Source of the DNA: CAZMGY01 sp964565945 [NCBI: uncultured bacterium]
GTDB taxonomy: Bacteria; GCA-001730085
DNA length: 64,000 nucleotides
Assembly: GCA_964565945.1 (NCBI GenBank)
Contig: CAZMGY010000030.1
Span: 1 to 64,000 of the forward strand
Direction of reading: 5' to 3'
The position numbers were made by a program, and so were the translations under genes. The notes below the pieces were generated by a model. It ran no database searches, was not told where the DNA came from, and saw only the letters and a program-made list of their open reading frames with translations. Below, in pieces: positions 61,066-64,000 of this stretch (its first letter is position 1; every line of letters begins with the position of its first letter).

Positions 61066-61539
61066 TTACGCTCCAAACGGCTCTTTGGGCACATCACCCA
61101 AAAGAGGAGGTAAATTCAAAGTTTCTTCGGGGACATGTTCTGCAATAAAATCAATCAAAACACGTACCGAAAGTAGCCCTAAAATCTCACCCTTGTCACA
61201 GACAGGCAAATGCCGAAAGGGTTTCGATCCAAATAAATTCATTGCTTCGGTCACATCAAGTTCGGGATCAACCGTAAACACATTTTGCGTCATAACATCA
61301 CTGATAGTATTAGAGGATGGCAAGTCGGTTCCAATGTAAAGACGCATAAAATCGCGTTCGGTAACAATACCCACCCAAAAAGAATCTTGATTCAGAACAA
61401 GCAAACAACTTCGATTTCTATCTTGCATCAGTCGAATCGAAGCCTCAATCGTATCTGTATCTTGAACAATCAAAGGTTTTTGAAGTGGAAGATGTTTCAC
61501 CTTCTCATGCCAGCAGGGGTGTAATTCTTCGTTTGACAT
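61066..61539 (-). CDS. Stand-alone CBS-pair protein, first gene of the korAB operon
   Basis: A 157-residue protein made of two CBS motifs and little else. The first has CLLVLNQDSFWVGIVTERDF (about 45-70) and the second FRHLPVCDKGEILGLLSVRV (about 112-131). CBS pairs usually sense AMP, ADP, ATP or S-adenosyl compounds. Lying 2 bp before korA, and with korB itself carrying a C-terminal CBS pair, it is probably a regulatory partner of the oxidoreductase. The catalytic activity is none expected. No strong ribosome site is seen before ATG 61539. Confidence 0.85.
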   Translation of the reverse strand: MSNEELHPCWHEKVKHLPLQKPLIVQDTDTIEASIRLMQDRNRSCLLVLNQDSFWVGIVTERDFMRLYIGTDLPSSNTISDVMTQNVFTVDPELDVTEAMNLFGSKPFRHLPVCDKGEILGLLSVRVLIDFIAEHVPEETLNLPPLLGDVPKEPFGA

Positions 61540-61847
61540 AATCGTTTTATTCCATCAAGGCTCATCACCTCATCTTAACACAATCAAACTCTTACATTGA
61601 ACTTAACCTAATAAAATTCAAGTCCAATTGCTCTGATCTTACTCCCCTTTTTCGCAAAGTGCAACATTTTTTCAAAAATTAACTCAAATCAAAAAAGCTC
61701 TCACTCAAAGGAGTGTTTCATCAGCTTACATCTGTAGAAAAACGGTCGACAACCTTACAATAAGCTTCACAGATTTCAACGGATAAACCCACACATTATA
61801 CAGCAAGAAACGCTTGGATCAGCAATCAACCAACGTTTGATTACAAC
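61540..61847. other. Gap between rlmH and the korAB operon
   Basis: No gene is seen. A hairpin on the minus strand (CACTC, loop CTTT, GAGTG at 61702-61715, flanked by pairing AGCT) is followed by a T6 run (61691-61696) and may terminate the surE-rlmH transcript. The promoter of the cbs-korA-korB unit should lie in 61550-61620 but no clear -35/-10 pair stands out. Confidence 0.4.
61691..61724 (-). terminator. Probable terminator of the ABC-surE-rlmH operon
   Basis: Minus-strand hairpin CACTC-CTTT-GAGTG with outer AGCT/AGCT pairing, followed by TTTTTT. It lies about 125 bp beyond the rlmH stop. Confidence 0.4.
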
Positions 61848-62318
61848 CTAAGTTTTATGATATTTATGACCTTTAAGAATCAAATACGAGCGATAAATCT
61901 GTTCTAATAGAAAAATCCGCACCATCTGGTGGGTGAATGTCATGTCCGATAGAGACATCACGAGATCAGGATTGGGCCACTCCGTGGCATTTAGTCCAAA
62001 GACACCTCCAATCACAAAGATCATACGTTTGACTTGACCTCCATCACGGTGGCCTCGAATCATGGCAGCCATCCCCTCCGAAGTAAACCGTTGACCCTTT
62101 TCGTCGCACAACACCACAAAATCCTGCGGATGAATTTTTTGCATAATGCGTTCACGCTCAGCCACTATCACTCGACTGCACTGAGCATCACTTCCTTTTT
62201 CTTCGGCCACCACCACCCAATCAATCGACACATGGGGTTTCAAACGATGCAAGTAATGGTCTTGCGCTTTCAGCCACAAAGGGTCTGTTTTGCCTACAAG
62301 AATCACCTGGATTTTCAT
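61848..62318 (-). CDS. rlmH: 23S rRNA pseudouridine-1915 N3-methyltransferase RlmH
   Basis: A 156-residue SPOUT methyltransferase modifying helix 69 of 23S rRNA. Family landmarks are VLCDEKGQRFTSEGMA, the SAM-knot loop FVIGGVFGLN, SLSDMTFTHQMVRIFLLEQI, and the near-C-terminal YHK following GHK. Full length. The ATG overlaps the surE stop by 4 bp. Confidence 0.95.
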   Translation of the reverse strand: MKIQVILVGKTDPLWLKAQDHYLHRLKPHVSIDWVVVAEEKGSDAQCSRVIVAERERIMQKIHPQDFVVLCDEKGQRFTSEGMAAMIRGHRDGGQVKRMIFVIGGVFGLNATEWPNPDLVMSLSDMTFTHQMVRIFLLEQIYRSYLILKGHKYHKT

Positions 62319-63130
62319 GAAAAAAACGACTCTTTCAAATGATCAATAAATGAGCTTAACTCAAATGGTTGTTTGGGATCCGAATCATGCGGTAAACAAC
62401 AATAGTCCGTTAAATCAAAATGCAAGGGCGTAATCGAAATCGAGCCTAATTGGATACATTTTTCATCACTATGATCGGGTCCAATGAAAGCCTCCTTACC
62501 CCCCGCCATCCAGTAATAGGTGCGCCCATAAGTATCCTGTCTACGATCGAAATCTTCGATAAAACGCGACACCCCTTGCGTGGTGGGACAAATATCATTC
62601 ACCTGCTCCAAGGCAATGTTAGGCAAATTCACGTTCAGCAACATAGAAGAATAATCCATTTCCACACGAGACACCACATCGCACAAAGACTCAACCATTT
62701 TAATGCTAGCTCCAAAATGAGGCTCTTGGAAAATGGTTAGCGAGACAGCCACCGCAGGAACCCCCTGAATCGCCGCCTCAACAGCACCTGCAACGGTTCC
62801 CGAATAAATCACATTGATTCCCAAGTTTGGGCCTAAATTAATCCCCGAAATCACTAAGTCGGGTGGCTCAACAAAAATTTGATGCAAAGCCATCTTTACA
62901 CAGTCAGCAGGTGTCCCATTGATAGCATAACGCTCAATGCCATCGTCTTTTTCAACGGTTGCAATCCTCAAAGGATGTTTAAGAGTGATGCCATGCCCAC
63001 AAGCACTGCGCTCTTCGGTGGGAGCAACCACCGTCACATCGGCTTGACCGCGCAAAGCACTGCACATAGCGTCCATCCCTGGGGCATGAATACCATCATC
63101 ATTGGTGATTAATAGACGTAAAGGTTTCAT
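62315..63130 (-). CDS. surE: 5'/3'-nucleotidase SurE
   Basis: A survival-protein E phosphatase acting on nucleoside monophosphates. The metal site DD of LLITNDDG opens the protein. Further motifs are APTEERSACGHGIT, NGTPADCVKMAL and VISGINLGPNLGINVIYSGT. At 271 residues it is normal. ATG 63130 has GGGAG at about 7 nt; an in-frame ATG at 63148 overlaps the ABC gene's stop and is less likely. It lies between the ABC gene and rlmH in one operon. Confidence 0.93.
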   Translation of the reverse strand: MKPLRLLITNDDGIHAPGMDAMCSALRGQADVTVVAPTEERSACGHGITLKHPLRIATVEKDDGIERYAINGTPADCVKMALHQIFVEPPDLVISGINLGPNLGINVIYSGTVAGAVEAAIQGVPAVAVSLTIFQEPHFGASIKMVESLCDVVSRVEMDYSSMLLNVNLPNIALEQVNDICPTTQGVSRFIEDFDRRQDTYGRTYYWMAGGKEAFIGPDHSDEKCIQLGSISITPLHFDLTDYCCLPHDSDPKQPFELSSFIDHLKESFFS

Positions 63131-63144
63131 TGATTTCTCCCGAC

Positions 63145-64000
63145 TCATTTTTGTTTTAACATATCTCGATAGAGCTTAGGAAACAACTGGCCTTTCTTCA
63201 TCAGTGTCTCAAAACAACCTTGCTCCTGTATTGTGCCACGATCCATCACGATAATCCAGTCAGCATCCACCACAGACTCTAAGCGATGTGTAACTTTAAT
63301 CACTGTTTTCCCCAACCAAATATCTTTTAGCTCAGCTTCAAGTTTCTTTTCTGTTTCACGATCCAAAGAACTTGTCGCCTCATCCAAAATAAAAATATCA
63401 GGACTATTCACCAAAGCACGCGCAATCATTAGGCGTTGCTGCTGCCCTCCCGATAAAGTCAGAGCTCCTGGCCCTAATATATCCTCCCAGCCCAACAGTC
63501 TTTGGGCTAAAAATTCTTCCAAATGAGCTCTTCGCGCAATTTCTTGCAAATCTTCTTCCGAAACCTTGCGTCCCATTGTCACGTTATCTCGAATAGTTCC
63601 TGCAAAAAAGAACCTCTCTTGAGGAATATAACCCACCGATGCCAAAAAACCTTGCGGTTCAAGCTCTTTGAGCTCTTGACCATCCACCCAAACATGCCCC
63701 GTATAATGGTCATACAAACGCAAGATAATATGTAATAACGACGATTTACCCGCACCAGAAGCTCCCACAATCACAGTTGTTTCTCCCTGACCCAATTTTA
63801 ACGAAACATCACGAAGAATCTGCCGTTCATTCAAACGCAAACTCACACCCTCACAAACAATCGCATCCAAAAACCTCTTGTAAGATAATACATAATCTTG
63901 CTTGACAGGCTGTGGGAGACCCAAGAAGCCGTAGGTTTTTTCGAAATCAGGCCAAAACTGAACCACCGTAATAGCATCAATAGCCAAAGCTTGTATCGCT
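63145..64000 (-). CDS. ABC exporter, C-terminal nucleotide-binding half (runs off window)
   Basis: The frame is open to base 64000, so the N-terminal membrane domain lies outside. The visible 285 codons end a transmembrane segment, then a linker, then a full ATPase domain: VGASGAGKSS (Walker A), IPQERFFFAG (Q-loop), LSGGQQQR (signature), IFILDEATSSLD (Walker B) and KVTHR (H-loop). This layout is that of fused exporters of the MsbA/LmrA/bacteriocin type. The substrate cannot be told. It is upstream of surE by 14 bp. Confidence 0.88.
   Translation of the reverse strand, partial: AIQALAIDAITVVQFWPDFEKTYGFLGLPQPVKQDYVLSYKRFLDAIVCEGVSLRLNERQILRDVSLKLGQGETTVIVGASGAGKSSLLHIILRLYDHYTGHVWVDGQELKELEPQGFLASVGYIPQERFFFAGTIRDNVTMGRKVSEEDLQEIARRAHLEEFLAQRLLGWEDILGPGALTLSGGQQQRLMIARALVNSPDIFILDEATSSLDRETEKKLEAELKDIWLGKTVIKVTHRLESVVDADWIIVMDRGTIQEQGCFETLMKKGQLFPKLYRDMLKQK

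Noticed and set aside
1-64000. CRISPR arrays, rRNA genes, prophage or toxin-antitoxin modules
   Set aside because: No regularly spaced direct repeats, no rRNA sequence, no integrase or phage structural genes and no recognisable toxin-antitoxin pair were seen on reading both strands.

Overview
The window is AT-rich bacterial chromosome with dense, mostly minus-strand operons and housekeeping genes of a diderm (Gram-negative-type) bacterium. The diderm signs are an RseP protease, an MlaE-type lipid permease beside an AsmA-like protein, a LolA-like periplasmic protein, a probable beta-barrel and a lipoprotein. Ferredoxin-linked 2-oxoacid oxidoreductase (korAB), a 4Fe-4S ferredoxin and a GH57 glucan-branching enzyme point to fermentative or anaerobic metabolism. 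The mix of ClpC, uppS-cdsA-dxr-rseP-proS-nusA-infB, GH57/DUF4912 and a giant secreted protein recalls uncultured phyla such as Margulisbacteria, Omnitrophota or Elusimicrobiota. That placement is an impression, not a determination. Stop codons TAA, TAG and TGA are all used normally.

Layout. 1-900 holds the start of an exported protein and two decayed sequences (a small FeoA-like gene and an IS3-type transposase fragment). 881-9602 carries a very long TPR protein, hemW, tRNA-Ser, birA, two SPFH genes (one a predicted lipoprotein) and recR, followed by a CAT-anticodon tRNA. 10001-14808 has a LemA-like membrane protein, two exported proteins, yifB and a DUF4416 gene. 14967-23768 is one long operon, uppS-cdsA-dxr-rseP-proS-nusA-infB, read from a strong promoter at 23850-23878. 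24156-34624 is an envelope and division block (rnhB-murB-ddl-ftsQ-coiled-coil, a decayed paralogue of the coiled-coil gene, then clpC-AsmA-like-mlaE).

34978-51449 is the unusual region. A 4267-residue exported protein with about eight PDZ-like domains is followed, from its own promoter, by a 1182-residue membrane protein joining a rhodanese domain to a phosphohistidine domain and a C-terminal ATP-binding dikinase domain. Converging on it are a small hypothetical gene and a GH57/DUF4912 pair, so a link to storage-glucan metabolism is conceivable.

53793-56388 is a divergent palindromic promoter and a ferredoxin-cysteine desulfurase-thiI operon. 56595-64000 has trxB, the cbs-korA-korB operon (CBS domains both free-standing and fused to KorB), and an ABC exporter-surE-rlmH operon that runs off the window.

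Beyond the genes, a 63-bp sequence occurs twice (179-241 and 34685-34747). Each copy ends exactly in the -35 box of a minus-strand promoter, suggesting a shared regulatory site. A 103-bp palindrome-ended element (14839-14941) looks like a small mobile repeat.
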